Source: Candidatus Blautia excrementipullorum (lineage in GTDB: Bacteria; Bacillota; Clostridia; Lachnospirales; Lachnospiraceae). Taken from it: a stretch of 58,328 nt of DNA. The notes below the pieces were generated by a model that ran no database searches, was not told the origin of the DNA, and worked only from the letters and a program-made list of their open reading frames with translations. A program made the position numbers and the translations under genes. The stretch covers positions 1 through 58,328 of the forward strand of contig DWYN01000061.1 of NCBI GenBank assembly GCA_019118645.1, read 5' to 3'. Shown piece by piece: positions 43,144-51,073 of the stretch (position 1 is the stretch's first letter; each line of letters opens with the position of its first letter).

Positions 43144-44496
43144 ATGAAAGAAATGTTTAAGAGAGCAGCCGTTGCCGCACTTGCAGGCGTAATGACCGCA
43201 GGGATGCTGACCGGCTGCGGTGAGGAAGAAAAACTGGACGGGACACAGACCGTTGCCACAGTAAACGGAGAAGAAATTCCCATGGGAATTTTAAGCCTTG
43301 TGGTCCGCCAGAGCCAGGCCCAGGCGGAGGCAATGTACGCAAGTTTTATGGGCGGTACGGATTACGCAATCTGGGATTCTGAGGCAGAAGAGGGAAAAAC
43401 CTACGGCGAACAGGCTGTTGAGGACAGTCTCCAGCAGGTGGAGCTGATGTATATTCTGAGAGAAAAGGCTCCGGACTATGATGTGGAGCTTACAGAGGAG
43501 GATGAAACTGCTATTGCGGACGCGGCGGCGTCCTTCATGGCGGCTAACAGCGAGGAGACACTGGAAGCTCTTGCCGTTACGGAGGATCAGGTAAAGACCT
43601 GCCTGGAGCTTCAGACTTATCAGGAGAGAATGCAGGAACCTGTAGTTGCGGACGTAGACACTGACATCTCCGAGGAGGAGGCTCAGCAGTCTTCCTTCAC
43701 TTATGTAAGCCTTTCCACAGCGGACCTTTCCGATGAGGAGATTGAGGCAAAGAAGGAAGACGCCCAGAAGATTCTTGACGCGATGAAGGAAGATCCGGAG
43801 GGAGACTTTGACGCGGCGGCAAAAGAGGTCAGCGAGGACTACTACGCTCTGGACGGCAGTTTTGACACCAATCCTGGGGAAGAGACGGAAACAGACGGGG
43901 AAGAAATGGTCTCCAGTTCCGCTTATCCGGATGAGGTGCTGGATGTTCTGAGAACACTGGATGACGGAGAGATGGGCCCGGATGTGATTGAGACAGACAC
44001 TGCTTATTATGTAGTGAGACTGAACGAGAAAAACGATGAAGAGGCCACAGAGGAAAAGAAAGATTCTATCCTGGAAGAGCGCAAGAGCGAGCTGTACACG
44101 GACACTACTCAGCAGTGGCTGGATGAGGCGGACATTACTGTAGATGAGGATGTGCTGAAAACGCTGAAACTGACAGACAGCCATAAATTCAGCATTGCCA
44201 CACCGACACCGACGCCTGAGGCGACAGAAGACGCTGATGCTGCAGAGGATACAGATGCGGCAGAGACTTCTGACAGCGCAGACACGGCAGAAGATACATC
44301 TGCGGATACTGTGGATGAAGATGAGGTCCTGGTTCCTGTAGAGGAGGACGTTCCGGCTACAGAGGATGCTGAAGAGGAAGAGTCCGGGGAAACATCAGAG
44401 GACGCGTCAGATGCAGAGGACAGCGCGCAGACAGAAGAGGAAGAAGCTGCAGATGAAGGGGAAGCAGAGCCCACAGTCACAGAGGCAGCGGAATAA
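43144..44496 (+). CDS. PrsA/SurA-like foldase lipoprotein with long acidic tail
   Basis: A 450-residue predicted lipoprotein with lipobox LTGC near residue 21. An N-terminal SurA/PrsA-like chaperone region (TVATVNGEEIPMGILSLVVRQ onward) surrounds a divergent parvulin domain (FTYVSLSTADLSDEEIEAKKEDA to YYVVRLNEK). After residue ~345 comes a PTPTP linker and about 95 residues that are mostly Glu, Asp, Ala, Ser and Thr. It probably helps fold exported proteins near the wall. Start choice: GGAGG at 43135-43139 fits the ATG at 43144; an in-frame ATG at 43132 overlaps the site itself. A terminator follows. Confidence 0.82.
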   Translation: MKEMFKRAAVAALAGVMTAGMLTGCGEEEKLDGTQTVATVNGEEIPMGILSLVVRQSQAQAEAMYASFMGGTDYAIWDSEAEEGKTYGEQAVEDSLQQVELMYILREKAPDYDVELTEEDETAIADAAASFMAANSEETLEALAVTEDQVKTCLELQTYQERMQEPVVADVDTDISEEEAQQSSFTYVSLSTADLSDEEIEAKKEDAQKILDAMKEDPEGDFDAAAKEVSEDYYALDGSFDTNPGEETETDGEEMVSSSAYPDEVLDVLRTLDDGEMGPDVIETDTAYYVVRLNEKNDEEATEEKKDSILEERKSELYTDTTQQWLDEADITVDEDVLKTLKLTDSHKFSIATPTPTPEATEDADAAEDTDAAETSDSADTAEDTSADTVDEDEVLVPVEEDVPATEDAEEEESGETSEDASDAEDSAQTEEEEAADEGEAEPTVTEAAE

Positions 44497-44520
44497 ATAC
44501 AACGATTATAAGACAGATTT

Positions 44521-44561
44521 TACGGGTGAAAGGCTGAAAACAGTCTTCCACCCGTATTTTT
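44521..44561 (+). terminator. Rho-independent terminator after the PrsA-like gene
   Basis: TACGGGTGAAAGGCTG pairs with CAGTCTTCCACCCGTA with one mismatch and a G-T pair, loop AAAA, then TTTTT. Confidence 0.88.
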
Positions 44562-44721
44562 GTCCAGCCCTGAAATTGATTTTCTGCAAAAAAGTAGGAA
44601 TTTATAGAGGAGTACAGCTTTTTAGCGGAAATAATTTTTCCATTCTGATTTTGGAGAAACAGTTTTTATAAAGCCTGTAAAACCAAGAAAAATCGTGACT
44701 TCACAATTTTTTCACAAAAAA

Positions 44722-44748
44722 TTAGCACTCACCTCTTGACAGCGCTAA
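44722..44748 (+). promoter_or_regulatory. CIRCE-like HrcA operator
   Basis: TTAGCACTC (44722-44730), nine-base spacer, CAGCGCTAA (44740-44748). The left arm is perfect and the right arm matches GAGTGCTAA at seven of nine positions. The element overlaps the -35 box of the Hsp20 promoter, so HrcA binding would block transcription until heat stress. Confidence 0.75.
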
Positions 44749-44764
44749 CAATAAGTGTTATATT
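44736..44764 (+). promoter_or_regulatory. Hsp20 operon promoter
   Basis: TTGACA (44736-44741) and TATATT (44759-44764), spacer 17, inside the CIRCE-like operator. The transcript would have a ~115-base leader with some pairing potential; a thermosensor there is possible but not shown. Confidence 0.7.
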
Positions 44765-44886
44765 ACAAATAGAACAAAGGAAGGGGATAAAAAGAAGGAA
44801 GCCCATCCGGAGTGAGACAGCAACAGGTCCGCAGGATAGTGGATTTGCTTAAATAAATAGAGAAGTTTTGAAAGGAGATATGCTTT

Positions 44887-45312
44887 ATGTTAATGCCTAG
44901 TATTTTTGGAGAAAATTTAATTGATGACTTTTTTGATTTCCCGTTTGTGAATTATACCGCCGGAAATACAGAAATGATGAAAACGGATATTAAAGATACC
45001 GATAATGGTTATGAGGTAATCATGAATCTGCCGGGCGCAAGGAAAGAAGACGTAAAGGCAGAGCTGAAGGATGGATACCTGACCATCAATGTTACGTCGA
45101 ATACGAATAACGATGAAAAGGATGAGAACGGCAAGTACATCCGGAGAGAACGTTTCACCGGGTCCTGCAGCAGAAGCTTCTATGTAGGCGATCAGATTAC
45201 ACAGGAAGACATTAAGGCGAAATTTGAAAACGGTACACTGACGATGATAATTCCGAAGAAAGAAGCAAAACCGGCAGTGGAGGATAAAAAATATATTGCC
45301 ATTGAAGGATAA
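44887..45312 (+). CDS. Small heat shock protein, Hsp20 family (first)
   Basis: A 141-residue alpha-crystallin-type holdase that keeps unfolding proteins soluble under stress. The alpha-crystallin domain runs from TDIKDTDNGYEVIMNLPGARKED to the C-terminal strand with FENGTLTMIIPKKEA (the A/G-x-L signature here as NGTLTMIIP). RERFTGSCSRSFYVGDQI is conserved. AAAGGAG lies 9 bases upstream. It is followed by a second Hsp20 after 50 bases, and both lie behind a CIRCE-like operator, as in several clostridia. Confidence 0.93.
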   Translation: MLMPSIFGENLIDDFFDFPFVNYTAGNTEMMKTDIKDTDNGYEVIMNLPGARKEDVKAELKDGYLTINVTSNTNNDEKDENGKYIRRERFTGSCSRSFYVGDQITQEDIKAKFENGTLTMIIPKKEAKPAVEDKKYIAIEG

Positions 45313-45362
45313 TGATGTCATAAGTTATCATTGAGATGTGTTTGAAAAAGGAGGAATGACTT

Positions 45363-45818
45363 ATGATGACACCGAGTATCTGGACAGATGATTTGTTTGA
45401 TGATTTTATGAAAGACTTTCCATTTTATTATGATGACAGAGATTTGAGGAAGGCAGAGAAAAAATTATATGGACGCCGCAGGAGAAACATTATGAAGACG
45501 GATATCCAGGAAAGCGATAAGGCATATACACTTGAAATGGATCTTCCGGGCTTTACAAAAGATGAAGTAAAAGTTTCTCTGGAAAACGGTTATCTTACCG
45601 TAAGCGCATCCAAGGGTCTGGATAAGGACGAAAAAGAGAAAAAGTCCGGTAAATATATCCGCAGAGAGCGTTATGCCGGTGCGTGCCAGCGTTCCTTCTA
45701 TGTAGGCGACAGTATCACTCAGGATGATATCAAAGGAGAATTTAAACATGGTATCCTGAAACTTACCATTCCGAAAAAGGATACGGCAGATGAGAAATAT
45801 ATTACGATTGAAGGGTAA
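45363..45818 (+). CDS. Small heat shock protein, Hsp20 family (second)
   Basis: A 151-residue paralog of the preceding gene product, with the same alpha-crystallin domain (TDIQESDKAYTLEMDLPGFTKDE, RERYAGACQRSFYVGDSI, KHGILKLTIPKKD) but a longer basic insertion after the N-terminal aromatic region (KAEKKLYGRRRRN). AAGGAGG precedes the ATGATG start. Tandem duplication with shared CIRCE-type control is likely. The two proteins may form mixed oligomers. Confidence 0.93.
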   Translation: MMTPSIWTDDLFDDFMKDFPFYYDDRDLRKAEKKLYGRRRRNIMKTDIQESDKAYTLEMDLPGFTKDEVKVSLENGYLTVSASKGLDKDEKEKKSGKYIRRERYAGACQRSFYVGDSITQDDIKGEFKHGILKLTIPKKDTADEKYITIEG

Positions 45819-45899
45819 GGCTGAGATCGGGCAGAAAAGAGGCTGATTCCATTGGAAACAGAAAAAGGCATTAATTAACATAATCATGAAAAAAGGTGC

Positions 45900-46130
45900 G
45901 TGAATGCTATGTTCATGCATCTTTTTTTCTTAGTGAAGCAATATTTCCAGAAAATATGCCCTGAAGGGACACGAATTGACATGAATCAAATGGAAGATAG
46001 ACGAGGAAATGTTGAATATGTTATAATTCCCTTGAAATTTGAAAAATATAGAAAATCTGATGGAACGCAGTTAATTTATAAACGATTTGCCGGGCAGGAA
46101 AACATACTTCATCTAGCAGGTGCGTTATGA
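45900..46130 (+). CDS. Doubtful 76-residue hypothetical protein
   Basis: A GTG-started frame preceded by AAAAAGGTG. The middle (GTRIDMNQMEDRRGNVEYVI) resembles a second, shorter frame at 46445-46579 (GNKIDIDQVLDRPRNDDYAI), and the DNA of the two regions is about 70% identical over 67 bases. No family is recognised. It may be a real small gene or a decayed copy in an AT-rich degenerate zone. Confidence 0.3.
   Translation: MNAMFMHLFFLVKQYFQKICPEGTRIDMNQMEDRRGNVEYVIIPLKFEKYRKSDGTQLIYKRFAGQENILHLAGAL
45973..46039 (+). repeat. Diverged direct repeat, copy A
   Basis: About 67 bases (GAATTGACATGAATCAAATG onward, ending CTTGAAATT) match copy B at 46467-46533 at roughly 70% by eye, with the same reading frame implied in both. 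Confidence 0.6.
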
Positions 46131-46308
46131 AAAAGAGATAAAATGTAAGTATGGCAGATACGGCCGGTGTACTGCTGTCTGGCAAATGTGAGCTTCCATT
46201 TTCTTTTATTTGATTCAGTATGATAAGGATACAGTATACCGGAGTTTGCCATAATATGAACGAAAATTTATTTCCATAACCTATGTACGGATTTGACTTA
46301 TGCAGAGT

Positions 46309-46343
46309 AGGCCGATTGCTGATAAGGCAGACGGTCTTTTTTT
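46309..46343 (+). terminator. Orphan Rho-independent terminator
   Basis: AGGCCGATTGCT (46309-46320) pairs with GGCAGACGGTCT (46326-46337) with one mismatch and G-T pairs, loop GATAA, then a T-run to 46343. No protein gene ends nearby. It may close a small RNA or be left from a lost gene. The rest of 46131-46440 shows nothing I can name. Confidence 0.6.
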
Positions 46344-46444
46344 GTGCAATGCAGTTCTCCGGCATAAGAAAATGTGCTTGCCGATGGTAGGCCGCAAAAT
46401 CTTTGCTGCATAAAATAACTCTCAATTCAGTCCGGATTTTTCAG

Positions 46445-46579
46445 ATGATCAATATGTACGGCAATAAAATTGATATAGATCAAGTGCTGGATAGACCGAG
46501 AAATGACGATTATGCTATAATTTTTTTGAAATTCAGAAAAAAAAATCTGTTTCAACATAAAACACAAAAAAATAAATAG
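46445..46579 (+). pseudogene. Remnant frame carrying repeat copy B
   Basis: A 44-codon frame (MINMYGNKIDIDQVLDRP start) resembling the middle of the 45900-46130 frame. It has no ribosome site and ends in an A-rich run (HKTQKNK). Probably a decayed duplicate. Confidence 0.3.
46467..46533 (+). repeat. Diverged direct repeat, copy B
   Basis: Partner of copy A at 45973-46039; starts AAATTGATATAGATCAAGTG and ends TTTGAAATT. Confidence 0.6.
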
Positions 46580-46697
46580 AAATGTACGAGTTTATATGTT
46601 TTATTTGGCATTAGTGTCATGCAATATTAATAAACTGCAATGAAAAATAATCTGGAAGATGGAAAAAGAGATATATTTGGGAGGAGAAGAGAAAAAT

Positions 46698-47267
46698 ATG
46701 TTTGATCAGGATGCATTTTGGAGGCGCTATGTGGGCTTGAGGGATCCGGAGGCGGTGACTGCGCTGGAAAGCAGTTCCTATATCAGGAATGTGGAAAAGG
46801 GTGAGAAAATTATCCGGGAAGGAGACGTTGTAGAAGAAGTCGCTTTTATCATCAGCGGCGTTTTGAAAGCAGTTTACATAGACCAGTATGGGAAAGAAAA
46901 GGTCTATTGTTTTGGATACATACCCGGGGAGGCGGCGATTTCTGTTACACATCTGGGCACAGGGATAAAATCAATCTGTACGGTGGAGGCGATCAGTGAG
47001 AGCGTGGTTCTGTGCGTACCAATGACCTGCCTGATAAAACTTACAAAGGATAATCTGGACGTCGCTCGTATATACAATAAAATGCTGAGTATGTCCTTGA
47101 AAAAAGTAATAGAACACAACCGAATTCTTTCTGATTATGAAGTTCAGGAACGGTATCAGTGGTTTCTGGAAACATATCCGGGTCTTTTTGAACTGGTCAA
47201 AAAGAAAGATGTGGCATCGTTTCTTGGGATGACACCGGAGAGTCTGAGCCGGGTTTTAAAAGGGTGA
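46698..47267 (+). CDS. Crp/Fnr family regulator, truncated in the HTH
   Basis: About 189 residues. The N-terminal cyclic-nucleotide-binding-like beta barrel is complete (VEKGEKIIREGDVVEEVAFI, GVLKAVYIDQYGKEKVYCFGYIPGE), followed by the dimer helix and the start of the Crp HTH (KKDVASFLGMTPESLSRVLKG). The frame stops right after the recognition helix; normal Crp/Fnr proteins continue 15-25 residues to finish the winged HTH. It may therefore be partly or wholly defective. A GGAGGAG about 12 bases upstream supports ATG 46698, although ATG 46659 is in frame. The DNA right after the stop encodes part of an unrelated surface protein. Confidence 0.75.
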   Translation: MFDQDAFWRRYVGLRDPEAVTALESSSYIRNVEKGEKIIREGDVVEEVAFIISGVLKAVYIDQYGKEKVYCFGYIPGEAAISVTHLGTGIKSICTVEAISESVVLCVPMTCLIKLTKDNLDVARIYNKMLSMSLKKVIEHNRILSDYEVQERYQWFLETYPGLFELVKKKDVASFLGMTPESLSRVLKG

Positions 47268-47268
47268 T

Positions 47269-47592
47269 GTAAAAAAATACAAGATTACAATTAACTGGAA
47301 GAAGGCGTCTAATGCTACCCATTACCGGATTTATTACAAGGTACCGGGAGGTTCCTGGAAACAGATTGCAACTGTAGGATCTAATACAACCAGTTACACA
47401 CATACCTCATCCACAAAGTATCCGATTAAGGCCGGACAGAACTATACTTATACAGTCAGGGCTTACAACAGTTCTTCCAAGAAACTGAAAGGTTTTAGAT
47501 ATAGAAATTCAGATTTTTTATATGGAGTAGCATTTGGAAGAAATAATAATAATGTTTATGTAGGCGTATGGAATAGAGCAGGAACGAGTTAA
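47269..47592 (+). pseudogene. Headless fibronectin type III domain fragment of a surface protein
   Basis: An open frame of 107 codons directly after the Crp gene stop, shifted by one base, without a start codon or ribosome site. It reads VKKYKITINWKKASNATHYR and then IYYKVPGGSWKQIATVGSNT, TSYTHTSS and YTYTVRAYNSSSKKLKGF, the pattern of bacterial Fn3 domains in secreted Lachnospiraceae proteins (usually T-W-K-K-x-x-G-A-x-x-Y-x-I/V-Y). It is the C-terminal remnant of a larger gene lost by deletion or recombination at the Crp junction. Confidence 0.75.
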
Positions 47593-47727
47593 TATATATT
47601 GTAAAAATTCTTCTTATAATTATTTTAATGTCCTTGCTAATTTCAATTATGAAAAAAATGCAAGCTTTGTTGATTATGCAAGGTAGATATAAACATGCAG
47701 ATAATATAAATAACCTATGTCAAGTTT

Positions 47728-47765
47728 TGGAGTGGGATTCAAAGAAGCCCACTCCATTTTGGGTT
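47728..47765 (+). terminator. Rho-independent terminator after the Fn3 remnant
   Basis: TGGAGTGGG (47728-47736) pairs with CCCACTCCA (47748-47756), then TTTTGGGTTTT. It falls inside a would-be 85-codon frame at 47628-47885, which is why that frame is not annotated. The rest of the 47593-48006 gap is AT-rich without visible features. Confidence 0.7.
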
Positions 47766-48006
47766 TTAGATTTTTCTTATCTATCTTACCCAACCCTGTA
47801 CAATTTATGTTATAATCTATTTGTCTTCTTACTATTTTTTGGAGAGCATTTTCTATGTTCCGCCGTTCGGCGGAGATATCCCTGAATGTATGAATAAAAT
47901 GAAGAACGGAAGGTGATGCCTTTGATTGTTTAATGGGGTAGTATTCAACATATTGTAAGAAATTCTTTAAAAATCACATGAATCGTTTTATAATGGAGGA
48001 AACTAC

Positions 48007-48798
48007 ATGGGAAACAAATCAAAAGCCCCAGGGCGTAAGAGCCATGTAAAGAGGAAGCGCAGCGCTTCCCGTACTCCGGATAAAGGCACTTATGTGCAGA
48101 GAGAACATAAAGACAGACTGTTCCGGTTTATATTCCGGGACAGGAAGAAACTGCTTCAATTATATAATGCGCTCAACGAATCGGATTACGACGATGAGAC
48201 AGAGCTTACTGTCACGACGCTGGAAAACGTGCTCTATCTGGGCTATAAAAATGATGTGGCGTTTCTGCTGGAACAGGTTCTGTTCCTGGGAGAGCATCAG
48301 AGCAGCTGGAATCCGAACATGCCCCTGGAGTGCAGGGCCCTTGTATTGAATATCAACTACGGGAAAAACCGAAAGCTTATGGAAAGCTGCAGGCCTCTGC
48401 ACGATTATTCGCTGTTTGTTCACAGGATACGCGAAAAACTGGCAGAGGGATATCGTCCGGAGAGAGCCGTGGATCTTGCCGTAGAGCAGTGTCTGCGGGA
48501 AGGCGTACTGTCCGAGGAGCTGAGCGCCAGCCGTAAGGAGGTAGTGGGAATGTTTCTGGAAGAATATGATGCAGAGCTTCATGAGAGGACACTCCGTGAG
48601 GAAGGCCGCGAGGAAGGCCGCCAGGAAGGTCGCCAGGAAGGCCGCCGGGAAGGAATGCAGGCAGGAAGCCGTATGATGGCGGAACTGGCGAAGCGGCTGC
48701 GTGCGGATGACCGGATGGAGGATTTCTGGAAAGCCGTGGAGGATGAAAAGTTTTGTAGAAGGCTGCTTGAAGAGTATGGCATGAATATGACTTTATAG
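48007..48798 (+). CDS. Rpn-family (PD-(D/E)XK) recombination-promoting nuclease, internally deleted
   Basis: A 263-residue protein. The N-terminal part has the Rpn/transposase-like nuclease start (DRLFRFIFRDRKKLLQLYNA, ENVLYLGYKNDVAFLL, FLGEHQSSWNPNMPL), with D and ExQ nuclease residues in NDVAF and EHQ. In full-length relatives, as I recall, NMPLR is followed by about 90 residues (FY-rich and FYNG segments) before a C-rALVLNIN block. Here MPLE runs straight into CRALVLNINYGKNRKLM, so an in-frame deletion is likely at about residue 107 (near 48328). The C-terminus has tandem REEGRQEGRQEG repeats typical of the family. GGAGG precedes the ATG at 48007. Confidence 0.75.
   Translation: MGNKSKAPGRKSHVKRKRSASRTPDKGTYVQREHKDRLFRFIFRDRKKLLQLYNALNESDYDDETELTVTTLENVLYLGYKNDVAFLLEQVLFLGEHQSSWNPNMPLECRALVLNINYGKNRKLMESCRPLHDYSLFVHRIREKLAEGYRPERAVDLAVEQCLREGVLSEELSASRKEVVGMFLEEYDAELHERTLREEGREEGRQEGRQEGRREGMQAGSRMMAELAKRLRADDRMEDFWKAVEDEKFCRRLLEEYGMNMTL
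48596..48660 (+). repeat. Tandem 12-base coding repeat (EGR-x)
   Basis: GAAGGCCGCCAGGAAGGTCG-type units encode EEGRQEGRQEGRREGM near the C-terminus of the Rpn protein. Such Glu-Gly-Arg repeats are usual in this family. Confidence 0.7.
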
Positions 48799-48890
48799 GA
48801 AAGGCGTTCAATTTTCTGTTTCGGCCAGGGCGAAATGTGCTTTGGCGGAAGCTTTAAGCGGAAAACATCTGGTACAGAGGAGAAGAACCG

Positions 48891-49580
48891 ATGAAACTTC
48901 TTATCGCGGAAGACGAAGAGGACTTAAACAGAATTATTACAAAAAAACTGCAGTCAGAGGGCTACGCTGTGGACAGCTGCTATGACGGGGAGGAGGCCCT
49001 GGAACGGCTGCTGTATGTGGATTATGATGCGGCGGTTCTGGACATCGCCATGCCTGTGATGGATGGGATGGAGACTGTGCGCCGTCTTCGCAGAAGCGGG
49101 AAAGCCACACCGGTTATTTTCCTGACGGCAAGAGATACGGTGCCGGACAAGGTGGAAGGACTTGATGCAGGAGCCAATGATTATGTAGTCAAACCATTCT
49201 CTTTTGACGAACTTCTGGCGAGGATCCGCGCAGTGCTGCGCACGGCTGCGGGAAGCAATTCGGATGTATATGAGCTGGATAACCTTTCCATGAACGCCAG
49301 AAGCCAGATTGTTGCGCGGGCGGGCAGAGCGATTGAGCTCACGGGGAAGGAATACAGACTGCTGGAATATCTGCTGGTGAACAAAAATCAGATACTGAGC
49401 CGGGAGAGGATCCTGAATCATGTGTGGGGATATGATTTTGACGGAACCGCCAATGTGGTTGATGTTTATATGAATTATCTGAGGCGCAAAATCGAGGCGG
49501 AAGGTCAGACGAAGCTGATTCATACGGTCCGGGGACTTGGCTATGTGATGCGTGTGGAAGAGGATAAGGAAAAAAGATGA
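48891..49580 (+). CDS. OmpR/PhoB-type response regulator
   Basis: A 229-residue regulator. Receiver domain 1-120 with acidic pocket EDEED, phospho-acceptor Asp in AAVLDIAMPVMDG (about D51) and Lys in VVKPFSFDEL; C-terminal winged HTH with GKEYRLLEYLLVNKNQILSRERIL and the NVVDVYMNYLRRKIE recognition region. GAGGAGAA precedes the ATG. The stop overlaps the kinase gene (ATGA). It most likely controls the ABC genes downstream. Confidence 0.95.
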   Translation: MKLLIAEDEEDLNRIITKKLQSEGYAVDSCYDGEEALERLLYVDYDAAVLDIAMPVMDGMETVRRLRRSGKATPVIFLTARDTVPDKVEGLDAGANDYVVKPFSFDELLARIRAVLRTAAGSNSDVYELDNLSMNARSQIVARAGRAIELTGKEYRLLEYLLVNKNQILSRERILNHVWGYDFDGTANVVDVYMNYLRRKIEAEGQTKLIHTVRGLGYVMRVEEDKEKR

Positions 49581-50956
49581 AGAGAAGCAAATTTAAAATG
49601 CGGATCACGATCTGGTTTTCGCTGGCTCTGCTGGTGATGTGTCTGTTCATGGGCGCAGTCATCATATCGCTGTACCGGATGAAAATGGAAAACAGCGTTC
49701 TGGATAATCTCCAGGTTGTAATTGATGAATGTGCAAAAATGATAGAAAGCGACACGGAGCTTCAGCAGCTTTTGAGAGAAAGCGGCATGGATACCGCAGA
49801 TAACTCGGGTTTCCTGCAGGACGATGTGTTCCTGATGATCTACAGGGAAGATAAAAGCAGAGCCTGCGGCCTTTTTCTTTATGAAGAAACAGATGCCCTG
49901 CCTTTTGAGGACAGACAGCTTCAGAAAGCGGAAGCGGATCATGTGAGCTTCTGGCTTTATGACAGATATATTTATTCGGAAGAGGGCGGTCTGTGGCTCC
50001 GGGGACTGCAGTATTCCGCTGCGGAAATGGGGGATATCCTCTACACATTGCGGGATGTGTTCCTGGTTTTTCCGTTTGTTCTGATTTTTGCCCTGCTGGG
50101 AGGATACTGGCTGGCGGGACGTTTTTTGCGTCCTGTCACGCAGATCAGCCGCACAGCTGAGGAAATCAGACGGAACGGCGATCTTACGAAACGGATTGAG
50201 ATCAAAGACAGCGGAGATGAAATTTCAGCGCTTGCCGGAACTTTTAACGGGATGTTTCAGAAGCTGGCGGAGAATTTTGAGGCGGAAAGGAAATTTTCGT
50301 CCAACGCTTCCCATGAGCTTCGGACGCCGGTTGCAGTGATCCTGGCACAGTGCGAATACGCACTCGGGAATGCGGACAATACAGAGGAGCTTAAAGAAGC
50401 TCTGGAGGTGATCCGGAGGCAGGGATACCGGATGTCCCGGTTAATTGAAACACTGCTCACTCTTACAAGGATTGAACAAAATACCGGATACTATCCTCTG
50501 GAGAAGGCGAACGTCAGCGGCCTGGCGGAGGATGCCTGCAGAGATATGCGTCTGAGTGCTGAGCAGGGGATTGTCATAGAGACAGACATTGAGGACGGTG
50601 TGTACGCGGAAATCAATCCGCAGCTTTTCTGCCTGATGCTGGACAATCTTCTGCAGAACGCCTGCCGTTATGGACGGGAGAATGGAAAGGTAAAAGTGAT
50701 CCTCAGAGAAAAAGGTGATGAGATAGAGCTGAAAGTGGCAGACGACGGCATAGGGATCGGGGAGAGAGACCTGCCGCATATATGGGAGCGTTTCTACCGG
50801 GGCGGCAATTCCCGGGGAAAAAAGGGAATGGGGCTGGGACTTTCACTGGTACAGCAGATCGTCCGGTATCAGAAGGGAAGGATCACAGTTTCAAGCACTG
50901 CCGGAGAGGGAACGGAATTCTGCATCATATTTGAGAAAGTGCGGGAGGAGAAATAA
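49577..50956 (+). CDS. Sensor histidine kinase
   Basis: A 459-residue kinase with two membrane helices (about 10-33 and 157-177) enclosing a 120-residue extracytoplasmic sensor region without a recognised ligand domain. HAMP follows (RPVTQISRTAEEIRRNGDLTKRI), then HisKA with the phospho-His in SNASHELRTPVAVIL, and HATPase_c with N box LDNLLQNACRYG, G1 DDGIGIGE and G2 GMGLGLSL. It is paired with the preceding response regulator. The next operon part begins 117 bases later. A short loop-type sensor is typical for ABC-linked stress sensing in Firmicutes, but the signal is unknown. Confidence 0.94.
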   Translation: MKRSKFKMRITIWFSLALLVMCLFMGAVIISLYRMKMENSVLDNLQVVIDECAKMIESDTELQQLLRESGMDTADNSGFLQDDVFLMIYREDKSRACGLFLYEETDALPFEDRQLQKAEADHVSFWLYDRYIYSEEGGLWLRGLQYSAAEMGDILYTLRDVFLVFPFVLIFALLGGYWLAGRFLRPVTQISRTAEEIRRNGDLTKRIEIKDSGDEISALAGTFNGMFQKLAENFEAERKFSSNASHELRTPVAVILAQCEYALGNADNTEELKEALEVIRRQGYRMSRLIETLLTLTRIEQNTGYYPLEKANVSGLAEDACRDMRLSAEQGIVIETDIEDGVYAEINPQLFCLMLDNLLQNACRYGRENGKVKVILREKGDEIELKVADDGIGIGERDLPHIWERFYRGGNSRGKKGMGLGLSLVQQIVRYQKGRITVSSTAGEGTEFCIIFEKVREEK

Positions 50957-51073
50957 CAGCCTTTTATTTTTAAGATATCATACTTTGTTCACAGAATAGA
51001 GACTTTTTTCTAATCTTATTCTAAGGAAAGACGTTTAATCTTGGAGTACGATTTAGAAAGGAGTCTTTTTTTT

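Noticed and set aside
47628-47885. An 85-codon frame (MSLLISIMKKMQALL start)
   Set aside because: A terminator hairpin with T-rich tail (47728-47765) lies inside it and its C-terminal part is AT-driven hydrophobic sequence.
45819-48006. Possible insertion sequence or prophage remnant in the AT-rich zone
   Set aside because: No transposase or integrase fragment, no terminal inverted repeats and no target duplication could be seen; only the direct repeat and truncated genes are supported.
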